Source: Chitinophagales bacterium (GTDB taxonomy: Bacteria; Bacteroidota; Bacteroidia; Chitinophagales; Chitinophagaceae). From it: a stretch of 64,000 bases of DNA. Below the pieces are notes generated by a model, which ran no database searches, was not told the origin of the DNA, and was given only the letters and a program-made list of their open reading frames with translations. Positions 35,542 to 44,345 of the stretch are shown piece after piece. The stretch's first letter is position 1. Each line of letters opens with the position of its first letter. The translations under genes were made by a program, and so were the position numbers. The stretch lies in contig JAAFIK010000008.1 of NCBI GenBank assembly GCA_013298665.1, positions 27,477 to 91,476 of the forward strand, written 5' to 3'.

Positions 35542-35937
35542 TCAGTTCCGGACAAATTCTAATTTATCGTCTTGTGCCGGATTGTCGTCTTTCAGTTTGA
35601 TGAGGGTGGTGGTTTTTTCGAGTCGCAGCCAATCGTCATTGAGTTCGCTCAAAAGGGGATGTGTACCGAAATCGATGATCAGCTTGCTGCTGGTTTCGCT
35701 CCAGGTACCCGTAACAACGGAAACGCCCTTGGTGGCGGTTACCTGTCCGGTAGATTTGAATTCAAAACTGTAGCCACTGAATTTGGCTGTTTCATCACTG
35801 TTGTCCCAATACAAGCTTACTTTCCAATTACCGGTAATATTACCCGTTGTACCGGCGGTATCATCATTTTTGGAACAGGTGGAAGCGGTTAATGTGTGTA
35901 CCACCAAAATGGCTGCTATGGCTTTTAATAATTTCAT
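35542..35937 (-). CDS. Lipocalin-like small lipoprotein
   Basis: This 131-residue protein has a lipoprotein signal (lipobox TAST-Cys21). The mature part (NWKVSLYWDNSDETAKF, then YSFEFKSTGQVTATKG and TGTWSET) has the beta-strand rhythm of lipocalin-like domains of Bacteroidota. It is probably anchored in a periplasm-facing or outer membrane. No ligand is known. It stands alone with its own terminator. Confidence 0.75.
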   Translation of the reverse strand: MKLLKAIAAILVVHTLTASTCSKNDDTAGTTGNITGNWKVSLYWDNSDETAKFSGYSFEFKSTGQVTATKGVSVVTGTWSETSSKLIIDFGTHPLLSELNDDWLRLEKTTTLIKLKDDNPAQDDKLEFVRN

Positions 35938-36162
35938 GATGTCTGGCTTTTACGTGAATGATTATATTGTTGTTGTAAAAGTAATGCGCGGGGGCGGCGG
36001 TAGCAAAGGATTGTAACTGAGCAGGGATTTTTGGGAGCTGAAGCAGTACCCGGTACTCAGAGAAGTAAGGTATAAGATTTAAGATAAGCCCTTCCTGATA
36101 CTTGCTGCTTCTCATCCTGCTACTGTTCCGGATTTGAGCTGAAGCCGGCCAGGTACAGCGTA

Positions 36163-36945
36163 CTATGTACTGAAGTTTTCTCCATCGAGCCAGAGCTTAA
36201 AGGCGCCTGAGCGTTCGGCGCTGACAATAGTTTCGTGGCGGGCAGCGGGGTTGAGCTTGATGAGTACGCGGCTTTTGCTGTAGCTGAACATTTCGCTGAT
36301 GGCATAAATGGCGATGATGTATTGCCGGTTGATGCGGAAAAAAGTTTTAGGGTCAAGCATGGTTTCGAGGGCATCGAGGTTATAGTCAATAGCATAGCGC
36401 CGGCCTTCACGTGTATTCAGGAAATTGATCTTGTCTTCAGTGTAAAAATAAACAACGTCTTCCACGTTGATCGTTTTGATGTGTTCACCATAGCGTACAA
36501 TAAAGCGTTTCTTGTGATCCGTTTTCATGGACGCATTATAGGCCCTGAGCAGTTTCTCTATATCCGGTGCTGCGGTAGTGCCGCTGGCAAACAGGCGTTT
36601 GTATTTGGTCATGGCATCGGTAAGCTCCTCTTTTTTGATGGGCTTGAGCAGGTAGTCGATGCTGTTGAGTTTGAAGGCTTCCAGTGCGTATTCATCATAG
36701 GCGGTGGTAAAGATAACCGGGCAGGATATATCTACCTGGCGGAAGAGTTCAAAGCTGAGTCCGTCGGACAACTGGATGTCAGACAGGATGAGGTCGGGCA
36801 AGGGGTTCCCGGCAAACCACCGGAGTCCTGATGCCACGCTGACGATATTACCCGCCAGTATGGCTCCGGGGTCAATCTCGGCTATCATTTTCTGCAACCG
36901 TTTTGCGGCCGGTTCTTCGTCTTCGATGATTAAAATCTTAAGCAT
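36163..36945 (-). CDS. LytTR-type response regulator
   Basis: This 260-residue regulator has a receiver domain (residues 1-120; phosphoacceptor Asp56 in LILSDIQLSDG, conserved Lys in LLKPIKKEE) and a C-terminal LytTR DNA-binding domain (residues about 150-255; YFYTEDKINFLNT and FFRINRQYI). Its start overlaps the end of the sensor kinase gene by 8 bases, so the pair forms a two-component system. Confidence 0.94.
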   Translation of the reverse strand: MLKILIIEDEEPAAKRLQKMIAEIDPGAILAGNIVSVASGLRWFAGNPLPDLILSDIQLSDGLSFELFRQVDISCPVIFTTAYDEYALEAFKLNSIDYLLKPIKKEELTDAMTKYKRLFASGTTAAPDIEKLLRAYNASMKTDHKKRFIVRYGEHIKTINVEDVVYFYTEDKINFLNTREGRRYAIDYNLDALETMLDPKTFFRINRQYIIAIYAISEMFSYSKSRVLIKLNPAARHETIVSAERSGAFKLWLDGENFST

Positions 36946-39832
36946 GCTGCTGTATTACCGGTAGTGAAAGTACAAAGAAATACTCATCTTTGGATATGCG
37001 TACCTGTTGGTCTGTAAGCAGGTGGTAGCGGCTGATGATATTGGTTAACCCCATACCTGTTCCTTCCTGCCGGGTAATGCGGGGGTTGATATTGTTTCGG
37101 ACAATGAGGCTGTTGTTTTGGATAAACAACTCAATCTGTAAGGGTGTTTCCACAGAAAGTGCATTGTGTTTCACCGCGTTTTCTGCCAGTAACTGGAGTG
37201 TGAGTGGGGGAATCATAATGGTGGCCAGTTCATGTTCGGTGAGGCTTACTTTCAACTGCAGGCTGGCACCATAACGTTTCTGCTGGAGGTAGGTATAGGT
37301 GTGGAGGAGGGTCATTTCTTCCCGGAGAGTAATAATGTCTTTATCACGGTAATTGACAATATTCCTGAAGAATGCAGACAGTTGTTCTACATACGCTACT
37401 GCGGTTGCAGGATCGTCTTCGATGGCGGAGATAAGGGTATTAAAACTGTTGAACAGAAAATGGGGGTTCACCTGGTTGCGCAATACCTGGAACCTGAACT
37501 GTATTTTTTCCTGTTCGTGCTGCTGGAGTTTGCGCAGGTGCTTTTCTCTTGCTTTGATATACCAGTACAACAGCGCGGTAATGGTGGTGATGACCAGCAG
37601 GATAAACCACCAGCGCTGCCAGACCGGTTTTTTAATTACAAAACTGAAAACGGCTTCACTGGCTGTTGTAAAATTATTATTGAGTGAAGCCCTTACCCTG
37701 AAGCGGTAAGAACCGGGAGAGAGGCGTGCAAACTGGGCTTTTCTGTCGCGGGTGCTGATCCAGGTGGTATCGTAACCATCCAGGCGGTATTGGTATTGCA
37801 GCCGCTCTGGATCAGAGTAGCAGAGTCCGGTAAACTCAAAGCTGAGGTTGTTCTGGTCGTGGCTGAAAAGGCTATCGGGGCCGGGGCCGAGTTCATCCAG
37901 GAAAAGCCGGATGTTTTCAATGATGACCCGGGGTGGTGCAATACCGCCGGTAACAGGGCTGTACCTGCCCATACCTTTATCTGTACAGAAATAAATATTA
38001 CCTGCCGTATCTCTGGAAACACAGCCAATATCTTCGGTGTTAACAACACCGAGTCCCTGACCACGCCCGAGGTAGCTGAACCGGCCCGTTTCAGGGTTCA
38101 GTATGTCTAACCCTTTTTTACTGATGATGACGATATTGCCTGCACCATCTGTTTTAACGTCGGATATATTGGTACTGCTCAGGCCATCGGCTACTGCGTA
38201 ATTAATAAAGCTATGGCCATCAAACCGGTATATCCCTGCTTTGGCTGTACTGAACCAGATATGCCCTTTACGGTCTTCGGTAACCGAATACACTACATTA
38301 TTCTTTAGTCCGGAATGCTCGTCATAATTGGTATATTTTCCTTTGTCCAGTACGGTTATGCCTTTACCGTCTGTTGCAAACCAGGTACGGTTACGGCTGT
38401 CTTTATACACGCTGTACACTATGCTGCTGCCAATACCGGGAATGCTGGTATAGTTGATACATCGATAACTGCTTGCTCCGGCTTCAAGAACGGCTGCACC
38501 TTCCAGTCCGCTGATACAGATGGTACTGTCGCGTCCCGTAATCGAAAATACGCTGCTGTTGATGAGCATCGGATCATCGCGTAAAGACCGGCAACTGCCA
38601 TTGCGCGGGTTGAGGATAAAAACGCCCCTGCCCATGGTACCGATCCAGATATGTCCACGGTTGTCTTCGTAAAGACTGGTAATATCGGTTTTGCTGGTGA
38701 GTGATGGAATGGGATAACGCACCGGCGGGGCATCGGCATTGCTGAGGTTGTACCGCAGAATAGCCATGTCCGTACCTGCCCAGCAATGGTTTTGCCGGTC
38801 AATAAGGATGGCGTGAACTGATGGCATAAGTGCAGCAGGAAGTACGGGCAGGAGACTGAGTTTTTCGCCATTGGTACGCAACAGCCGGTCACCATTGTGC
38901 AGCCAGAAATTGCCTTCATTGTCAATCAGCAAACCCGATGCCGGACGTATGCCTTCATAAACCACCACCGGCGGGAGGAGTGACGCTGATGAAGTGGCCA
39001 GCCGGAGCAGACCTTTTTCTGCAGTAGCCATCCAGAGGTTACCGGAGGGCATAAAAAGTAAAGCATTTATCTGTCCGTAGTTCCAGTTGGCTGCAGACCG
39101 GCTGAATGTGCCGCTGCGGTGGTCGTAAAGGCAATAACCCTTGTCCTGCATGCCGATCCAGTACTGGTTGTTGCCGGCCGGCACAATACAGGTGACAAGG
39201 TTATCGGGCAGTCCGTTTGCTGTGGTGAGTACCCGTATGGTTTTTGCTGATCCGTTAACCGAGCAGATATTGATGCCCTGGTCTGTAGCAGCCAGTACTT
39301 CACCGGTTGGAGTTGCTACCAGTTGGTGAACATGTGTATCGCTCAGCCCATCGGCAGTATCAATATTGTAGAGGTGTGTACCATACCTGTAGTATATGCC
39401 TTCGCCATTTGTGGCAAACCAGAGATGCCCGCCACCATCCTGTGTAAACCCGGTGATGCTTTGCGCAGGGGTACCCTCTTCGGGGGTAAAAAGCCGGAGC
39501 CGGTTATTGGTTCGGGTGGCAATGGCTCCGTTCGCAAAGCCCACCCACATTTGCTGGCTTTTGTCCTCAAAAATAGCCGTAACGGTATTATTAATGGCAC
39601 TGTCTTTGAAAAGTACGGGTGTAAAATTGCTGCCGTTGAACCTGAACAGTCCGGTGTTGGTGCCAGCAAAAAGATAGCCATCATGATTCCTGAAAAGGGA
39701 CTGTATCCTGGCAGGCTGACCATTGTCTTCCGGCGTAAAACTAACGGTACCGGGAATGGATTCCTGCTGTGCATACGTTGTTAACGCTGTACAGCAACAG
39801 ATCAGCAGGAGGAGTGATGAAGTGTACCGCAT
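36938..39832 (-). CDS. Sensor histidine kinase with two-component beta-propeller domain
   Basis: This 964-residue protein has a signal peptide (1-21), a periplasmic beta-propeller of Reg_prop repeats (GHIWIGTMGRGVF, GHIWFSTAKAGIY), a Y_Y_Y domain (LQYQYRLDGYDTTWI), one membrane span (about 745-765) and a LytS-type kinase core. The phosphorylated histidine is in QVNPHFLFNSFNT near residue 790, and the ATP-binding part ends with GTGMGLTN. It probably senses a ligand in the periplasm and phosphorylates the overlapping LytTR regulator. The genes it controls are not evident here. Confidence 0.93.
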   Translation of the reverse strand: MRYTSSLLLLICCCTALTTYAQQESIPGTVSFTPEDNGQPARIQSLFRNHDGYLFAGTNTGLFRFNGSNFTPVLFKDSAINNTVTAIFEDKSQQMWVGFANGAIATRTNNRLRLFTPEEGTPAQSITGFTQDGGGHLWFATNGEGIYYRYGTHLYNIDTADGLSDTHVHQLVATPTGEVLAATDQGINICSVNGSAKTIRVLTTANGLPDNLVTCIVPAGNNQYWIGMQDKGYCLYDHRSGTFSRSAANWNYGQINALLFMPSGNLWMATAEKGLLRLATSSASLLPPVVVYEGIRPASGLLIDNEGNFWLHNGDRLLRTNGEKLSLLPVLPAALMPSVHAILIDRQNHCWAGTDMAILRYNLSNADAPPVRYPIPSLTSKTDITSLYEDNRGHIWIGTMGRGVFILNPRNGSCRSLRDDPMLINSSVFSITGRDSTICISGLEGAAVLEAGASSYRCINYTSIPGIGSSIVYSVYKDSRNRTWFATDGKGITVLDKGKYTNYDEHSGLKNNVVYSVTEDRKGHIWFSTAKAGIYRFDGHSFINYAVADGLSSTNISDVKTDGAGNIVIISKKGLDILNPETGRFSYLGRGQGLGVVNTEDIGCVSRDTAGNIYFCTDKGMGRYSPVTGGIAPPRVIIENIRLFLDELGPGPDSLFSHDQNNLSFEFTGLCYSDPERLQYQYRLDGYDTTWISTRDRKAQFARLSPGSYRFRVRASLNNNFTTASEAVFSFVIKKPVWQRWWFILLVITTITALLYWYIKAREKHLRKLQQHEQEKIQFRFQVLRNQVNPHFLFNSFNTLISAIEDDPATAVAYVEQLSAFFRNIVNYRDKDIITLREEMTLLHTYTYLQQKRYGASLQLKVSLTEHELATIMIPPLTLQLLAENAVKHNALSVETPLQIELFIQNNSLIVRNNINPRITRQEGTGMGLTNIISRYHLLTDQQVRISKDEYFFVLSLPVIQQHA

Positions 39833-39839
39833 ATTGCCT

Positions 39840-40445
39840 TTATTGGGTTACCATTTCGGCTTTTACTTCCACTTTTATTTCGGAGGCCAGTTTTTCATGT
39901 ACCACTTTGGGTATGGTAATATTGTGATCGGCGAGCAGCACGGTAAAGGCGGCATTGATGTTTAACTGCCCGTTCTTTACCACAAGTCCGCATTTGATGA
40001 TCCGTTCCTGACCGACACCGTGCACATTGAGGATGCCCTTTGCACGTACGGTATAGGTGCCGCTTTTTAAAAAGTCGATGTCTTCAATAATCTTACCTGA
40101 AAAGCTGGCATCGGGATACTTGCTGCTCTCTAAATAGTTTTCGTTGAAATGCTCCTTCTGCATGGGACTGTTGAATCCATTGAAAGAACCCATTTTGATC
40201 ACAAAGGCAAAGAGTTTTTTATCGGTATCTATCTTTCCCCTGAGCTCAGTGCTTTGGGCCCTGATGAGTTCGAGCGGGGCGTCGGACCGGAAACTGATGC
40301 TGCCCGACTTTATACTGAAAACGGCATTGGGTGCATAAGGCCTGTTCGCCGAAAGCAGCAGGAGGAGTAATATGGCCGTGCATAAGTACTTCAGGTTGTT
40401 TGTATATCTGTTGCAGTATACCATCGTTTTATTGACCGGTGTCAT
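39840..40445 (-). CDS. YceI family protein
   Basis: This 201-residue protein has an N-terminal hydrophobic segment (about 19-33) and a YceI-like lipocalin domain (HFNENYLESSKYPDASFSG, GILNVHGV). YceI domains bind polyprenoid-like lipids. The start codon overlaps the stop of the upstream barrel gene (ATGA), showing translational coupling. It is one of two YceI proteins in this operon. Confidence 0.88.
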   Translation of the reverse strand: MTPVNKTMVYCNRYTNNLKYLCTAILLLLLLSANRPYAPNAVFSIKSGSISFRSDAPLELIRAQSTELRGKIDTDKKLFAFVIKMGSFNGFNSPMQKEHFNENYLESSKYPDASFSGKIIEDIDFLKSGTYTVRAKGILNVHGVGQERIIKCGLVVKNGQLNINAAFTVLLADHNITIPKVVHEKLASEIKVEVKAEMVTQ

Positions 40446-41368
40446 CGCTTACCGAGGGTAAATACCCGGGAAATATTAAACCCGAAAAGGATATCCCCCT
40501 TTTCCCATTTACCATTGGTTTCTGTAATAAATGTCTTCTCGTTCATGCCCTGTGAGTTGGTAAAATGCAACTGGAAAACGTGTCCGCCTGTTTCAATATC
40601 GAAGCCGAGGGAGAGGACATTACTCGTGCCCGCCAGTTTGTAACCCGGTAGCTGGTAATAATATTCCGCATTCAGGCTCAGCCTTTTGGTAAGCTTTTGC
40701 CGTCCGCCGATCCCGATTGACAGCAGGTCGTTCGGATCGGTACTCCTGGGTACCAGGTTGACGTGTACAAGGGTGGGCATGATCTGCAGCGATAAGGCAT
40801 TGGAGAACTTGCGCCCGATGATGAGCTGGTGTGTAAAGAATAAACGGGAGGAATAATAGTTCTGCTGCTCCGGATTTTGAAACCGCAATGTTTTCAGGGC
40901 AATGGTGGGTACATAACTTACGGTTACCGGCATTCTTTTTTTTCCGGTGGATTGCCGCAGTAGTTTGATCTTTAAAAAAGCATCATAGGCTTTCTGGTAT
41001 GTACTTCTGCCGATGCCTGCCATGATGCTTGAGGTAATGCCATAATCAAAACCCATCCGCATGGTGGCATTGTCAAGACCAAAGAGTTCGTATCCGCCTT
41101 TGTTGATGGTGCCAAAGCGATGCGATATTTTAACATCGAGTACACCTTTGCCTGCATTTTCTACTGAATGGCCATTTACCAGCCGGGTGGTTTTAAACGT
41201 GGCTGTCGTATAACGGGTAGCACCTTCCCCGGATGCGGCTGCTTCATTTTCCAGCAGGGCAAGCAGGTTGGTGGTATCCTGCTGTGCCTTTACCACCGGA
41301 GCAGAAAGCAGACCGGGTAGCAGGATTATGGTAAAAATGGTAATGCGTATAACTGATGTACTGGCCAT
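40442..41368 (-). CDS. DUF5777 family outer membrane beta-barrel protein
   Basis: This 308-residue protein has a signal peptide (ending VVKA-Q) and a strand-rich barrel with the family motif pattern SHRFGTINKGGYELFGLDNATMRMG (residues about 80-105). DUF5777 barrels of Bacteroidota often stand beside YceI and cytochrome c genes, as here. The role is unknown; an outer-membrane link to respiration has been suggested only by gene context. Confidence 0.82.
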   Translation of the reverse strand: MASTSVIRITIFTIILLPGLLSAPVVKAQQDTTNLLALLENEAAASGEGATRYTTATFKTTRLVNGHSVENAGKGVLDVKISHRFGTINKGGYELFGLDNATMRMGFDYGITSSIMAGIGRSTYQKAYDAFLKIKLLRQSTGKKRMPVTVSYVPTIALKTLRFQNPEQQNYYSSRLFFTHQLIIGRKFSNALSLQIMPTLVHVNLVPRSTDPNDLLSIGIGGRQKLTKRLSLNAEYYYQLPGYKLAGTSNVLSLGFDIETGGHVFQLHFTNSQGMNEKTFITETNGKWEKGDILFGFNISRVFTLGKR

Positions 41369-41375
41369 GTAAGGG

Positions 41376-41924
41376 TTACATTTTTTGGTCGTAAAGGCAA
41401 TTGACTTTTATGGTAATCATTTCTGAGATATTACTTTTAGCCACACTGGGGATGTTGATGTTATAATCGGCCAGTTTGAGGTTGAAGGTACTCACGGCAC
41501 TGGCCTTGCCACTTTTGACAATGATACTGCCTGTGGTGCTGGTGGCTTTGGTTACCCCATGCAGGGTGAGGTCGCCGCTGACTGTAACTGCATAGGTACC
41601 GTCTTTGGTAAAATTGACCTTGCTGATGTCGGCTATTTTACCCTTAAAGGTAGCCTTGGGGTATTTATCACTTTCGATATAACTCTCATTAAAATGTTCT
41701 TCCATAAGGGCCTTGGGGAAATGAAAGCTCTTAACCAATACCGAAAACTGGAGATCGCCGGTAGCCATAACCAATACGCTCATGACCTGGTTGCTGGTTG
41801 CATCTATATTTTCGAGTGTTGTTTTGGAATGAAAGGAGATATTACCATTTTTGGTAAATACCTTCTGTGCGTTGCTGCTTAAAGCGTATAAGAAGATGGC
41901 TGTGCAGAGAAAAACTTGTTTCAT
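41376..41924 (-). CDS. YceI family protein, second copy
   Basis: This 182-residue secreted protein has a cleavable signal (MKQVFLCTAIFLYALSSNAQ) and a YceI domain (HFNESYIESDKYPKATFKG, GDLTLHGV). It is clearly related to the protein at 39840-40445, indicating an old duplication. It lies 7 bases upstream of the barrel gene in the same operon. Confidence 0.88.
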   Translation of the reverse strand: MKQVFLCTAIFLYALSSNAQKVFTKNGNISFHSKTTLENIDATSNQVMSVLVMATGDLQFSVLVKSFHFPKALMEEHFNESYIESDKYPKATFKGKIADISKVNFTKDGTYAVTVSGDLTLHGVTKATSTTGSIIVKSGKASAVSTFNLKLADYNINIPSVAKSNISEMITIKVNCLYDQKM

Positions 41925-41948
41925 CGTCTGTTTTTTTATTATATGTAT

Positions 41949-42335
41949 TTAATTATTCGGGGCACCTGCGGCTATCCACCGCCTGATGCGGGCAATGTTG
42001 CAGTCGCTGAGTTTATTGCCATTCTTGGGCATGGGTGAATAGCTGGTACTGTGGGTAATGGCACCAAGCAGTCTGCCATTGTCCACCTGCTGTTTTACAC
42101 CGGTATAGGTATCAAGCCGTATGGTAGCCGAGGGTGTATTACCGCCGTGGCAACCGTTGCAGAATGAACTGAGTACAGGAACAACCGCAGTACTGTAGGT
42201 GGTATTGCTGCTGTCGCATACCGTGCCGGGATAAAGTATTTCTTCCTTATCATAATAACAGCCGGTGTTGCTGATGCTGAGGGCAAATACAACCATGAAA
42301 GCAGCCACAATACCTGTTTTTATACTGTACTTCAT
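41949..42335 (-). CDS. Lipoprotein with a single c-type haem motif
   Basis: This 128-residue lipoprotein (lipobox ISNTG-Cys) has one haem site CNGCH and a distal methionine candidate in SPMPKNGNKLSD. It is related to the C-terminal half of the next upstream protein (shared SPMPKN/SAMPKN, LSDC and RRWIAAG/RKWIASG). The ATG at 42335 is chosen because it gives a proper lipoprotein signal, and lies 5 bases after the upstream stop. It is probably a membrane-attached electron carrier. Confidence 0.85.
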   Translation of the reverse strand: MKYSIKTGIVAAFMVVFALSISNTGCYYDKEEILYPGTVCDSSNTTYSTAVVPVLSSFCNGCHGGNTPSATIRLDTYTGVKQQVDNGRLLGAITHSTSYSPMPKNGNKLSDCNIARIRRWIAAGAPNN

Positions 42336-42340
42336 ATTAT

Positions 42341-43024
42341 TTAATTGTTGGGGGAACCTGAAGCGATCCATTTACGTACCTGTGCAATTTTGCAATCGCT
42401 GAGTTTGGCGGCATTTTTTGGCATTGCCGAATAGCCGTTGGCATGGGTAACGGAGCCATAGAGCCTTCCATTGACTGCAAGTGGTTTTACCCCGGGCCAT
42501 GTGCTGAGGTCGATATTGGCTGATGGTGTAGCGCCGCTGTGACAACCGGTACAATGGTTCTGCATGATGACGCTGATATTGGCGCTATATTTAAACTGGT
42601 TGCTGTCGCAGGCCGTGCTGCAGTTGACGGTATTCTTTGCGCCTTCATTGATCCATTGGCCGATGATGGCTTTTTGTGCGGGTGTAAGGTCTGCATTGGG
42701 CGGGGGTGGCATCTTATCGTTGCCATTTTCAAAAAGCACTTTATACACCTTGCTATTGGTAGCGTTGCCGGGTACAAGACCTTTTCTGACGATATTGGCA
42801 TAGTTATCCAGTATATAATCGCCCTGTTGGGAAACGGCATTGTGACAGCCCGATTTGGCGCAGTAACTTTGAAACAGGGGCAATACATCGGCTTCAAAGC
42901 AAACGCCGTTGTTGCCACCGCCGCCGCTGACTGGCCCCTGCGGTATTACCGCTGCGGGTTCATGTTTGCAGGACAAAACACCGATGGTGATTAGCCCGAT
43001 CAATATGGCTGTTACTTTTTTCAT
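42341..43024 (-). CDS. Diheme cytochrome c lipoprotein
   Basis: This 227-residue lipoprotein (lipobox GVLS-Cys) has two haem-binding sites: an unusual CAKSGCH (CxxxxCH) in the first half and a canonical CTGCH in the second. Candidate sixth ligands are in KMPPPPN and SAMPKN. The first half matches planctomycete-type cytochrome c domains; the second resembles the following lipoprotein. It probably passes electrons at the periplasmic side of a membrane. Confidence 0.87.
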   Translation of the reverse strand: MKKVTAILIGLITIGVLSCKHEPAAVIPQGPVSGGGGNNGVCFEADVLPLFQSYCAKSGCHNAVSQQGDYILDNYANIVRKGLVPGNATNSKVYKVLFENGNDKMPPPPNADLTPAQKAIIGQWINEGAKNTVNCSTACDSNQFKYSANISVIMQNHCTGCHSGATPSANIDLSTWPGVKPLAVNGRLYGSVTHANGYSAMPKNAAKLSDCKIAQVRKWIASGSPNN

Positions 43025-43029
43025 GTACA

Positions 43030-43470
43030 CTATTTAATAATATAACAACGTACCAATACCACGTCTCCCGGCAATCCCAGGTCTGCATCTCCGCCGCTAT
43101 ACCCGCTGCAAATCCCTTTCAGCCTGATGGCGTCGCCTTCCTTAACAGCATCGGTTTTACCTTCAAGTGTACAATTGACGAAGGCGCCGTCCTCATTTGT
43201 TTTGAGCAGCACAATGGCTTCGTTCTGCTGGTTGGTGGATTGCTTCATCACTGTACCGCTTACCTCTACCACTTTATCTGTGTATTGCTTTTTAGCCGTA
43301 ACGGAGTCTTTTTTGTAGGTATCATGCAAATCCAATGCCGTTACTTTAATGGCATCGGCAGTTTCTACCGACCGGTGGGGTTTGTTCCACATCATATACC
43401 CAACGGCAACGGCACCCACCAGAGTTACCAGCAAGGCAATTAAGATGTACTTTTTTGTTTTCCTGGTCAT
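43030..43470 (-). CDS. Membrane-anchored OB-fold (tRNA_anti-like) protein
   Basis: This 146-residue protein has one N-terminal membrane span (about residues 9-27) and an OB-fold domain of the tRNA_anti-like type (YTDKVVEVSGTV; VNCTLEGKTDAVKEGD; LKGICSGY). The ATG at 43470 is preferred over a TTG two codons upstream. It is the first gene of the YceI/cytochrome operon. The start region and upstream DNA are part of a tandem duplication. Confidence 0.8.
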   Translation of the reverse strand: MTRKTKKYILIALLVTLVGAVAVGYMMWNKPHRSVETADAIKVTALDLHDTYKKDSVTAKKQYTDKVVEVSGTVMKQSTNQQNEAIVLLKTNEDGAFVNCTLEGKTDAVKEGDAIRLKGICSGYSGGDADLGLPGDVVLVRCYIIK

Positions 43471-43619
43471 AGTCAAACTGAATTTGGAAAGGTTTTGTTA
43501 TTAAAAATACCCAACGGCAACAGCACCCACCAGGGTTGCCAGCAGGGGGGATAAGATGTACTTTTTTGTTTTCTTGTCATAGTCAAACTGAATTTGGAAA
43601 GGTCTTGTTATTAAAAATA
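43398..43619. repeat. 111-bp tandem duplication of a gene start and promoter region
   Basis: Two adjacent copies (about 43398-43508 and 43509-43619) are roughly 90 percent alike and both begin ACCCAACGGCAAC and end TTGTTATTAAAAAT. The first copy contains the start and membrane-span codons of the OB-fold gene; the second carries a decayed copy with a one-base shift near its ATG, and sits in the promoter region. Confidence 0.85.
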
Positions 43620-43689
43620 CACAACAGCCATGGGAATGCGGGAAAAAATTGGCTGAACCCGGAAAAAACACCACTGAACAGGGAAGGGG

Positions 43690-44313
43690 CTAATTGCCGG
43701 TAGTAATATAATGCTCTACTGCAATACGATTGCTGATGCTTTTGGCCAGGGTCATCTCGTCAGCATATTCCAGTTCGCCACCAAATGCTACCCCGCGTGC
43801 AATGGTCGTGATCTTTAGGGGCAGGTGCTGTAGTTTTTTGCTGATGTAATAAATGGTGGTATCCCCCTGTATATTGGGGCTGAGGGCAAAGATGATTTCC
43901 CTGATCTCTTCGGTTTCAATGCGGCTGATCAGGGGATCGATGGTGAGCTGGTCGGGGCCTACGCCATCCAGTGGTGAAATGATGCCTCCGAGTACATGGT
44001 ACAGTCCGTTGAACTGCTGGGTGCTTTCAATGGCAATGACATCGCGTACATTTTCCACTACACAAACCATTTCCTGTGTCCGGCCGGTATTGCTGCAGAT
44101 GTTGCAGAGGTCGGTATCGGAAATATTGTGGCAGCGGGTACAATTTTTAATCTCCCGCCGGAGAGTGGCAATGGTTTCGCTAAACCGGTTTACTTCTGCC
44201 GCATCCTGCCTGACGAGGTGCAGCACCAGCCGTAATGCTGTCTTTTTGCCGATACCGGGAAGTTTGGCAAATTCATTAACCGCGTTTTCTAACAGATGAG
44301 AAGAGAATTGCAT
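43690..44313 (-). CDS. recR: Recombination protein RecR
   Basis: This 207-residue protein matches RecR in length and in all its parts: an N-terminal helix-hairpin-helix (LPGIGKKTALRL), a zinc finger (CTRCHNISDTDLCNIC), a Toprim domain (VCVVENVRDVIAIE) and the C-terminal region with ARGVAFGGELEYAD. It acts with RecF/RecO in loading RecA at gaps. Confidence 0.97.
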   Translation of the reverse strand: MQFSSHLLENAVNEFAKLPGIGKKTALRLVLHLVRQDAAEVNRFSETIATLRREIKNCTRCHNISDTDLCNICSNTGRTQEMVCVVENVRDVIAIESTQQFNGLYHVLGGIISPLDGVGPDQLTIDPLISRIETEEIREIIFALSPNIQGDTTIYYISKKLQHLPLKITTIARGVAFGGELEYADEMTLAKSISNRIAVEHYITTGN

Positions 44314-44345
44314 GACACAAAGGTAAGGGTGACGGGGGAAAGCCG

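Noticed and set aside
43509..43619. A small gene in the second copy of the tandem repeat
   Set aside because: The copy has a one-base shift after its ATG, runs out of frame with the original, and lacks a domain.
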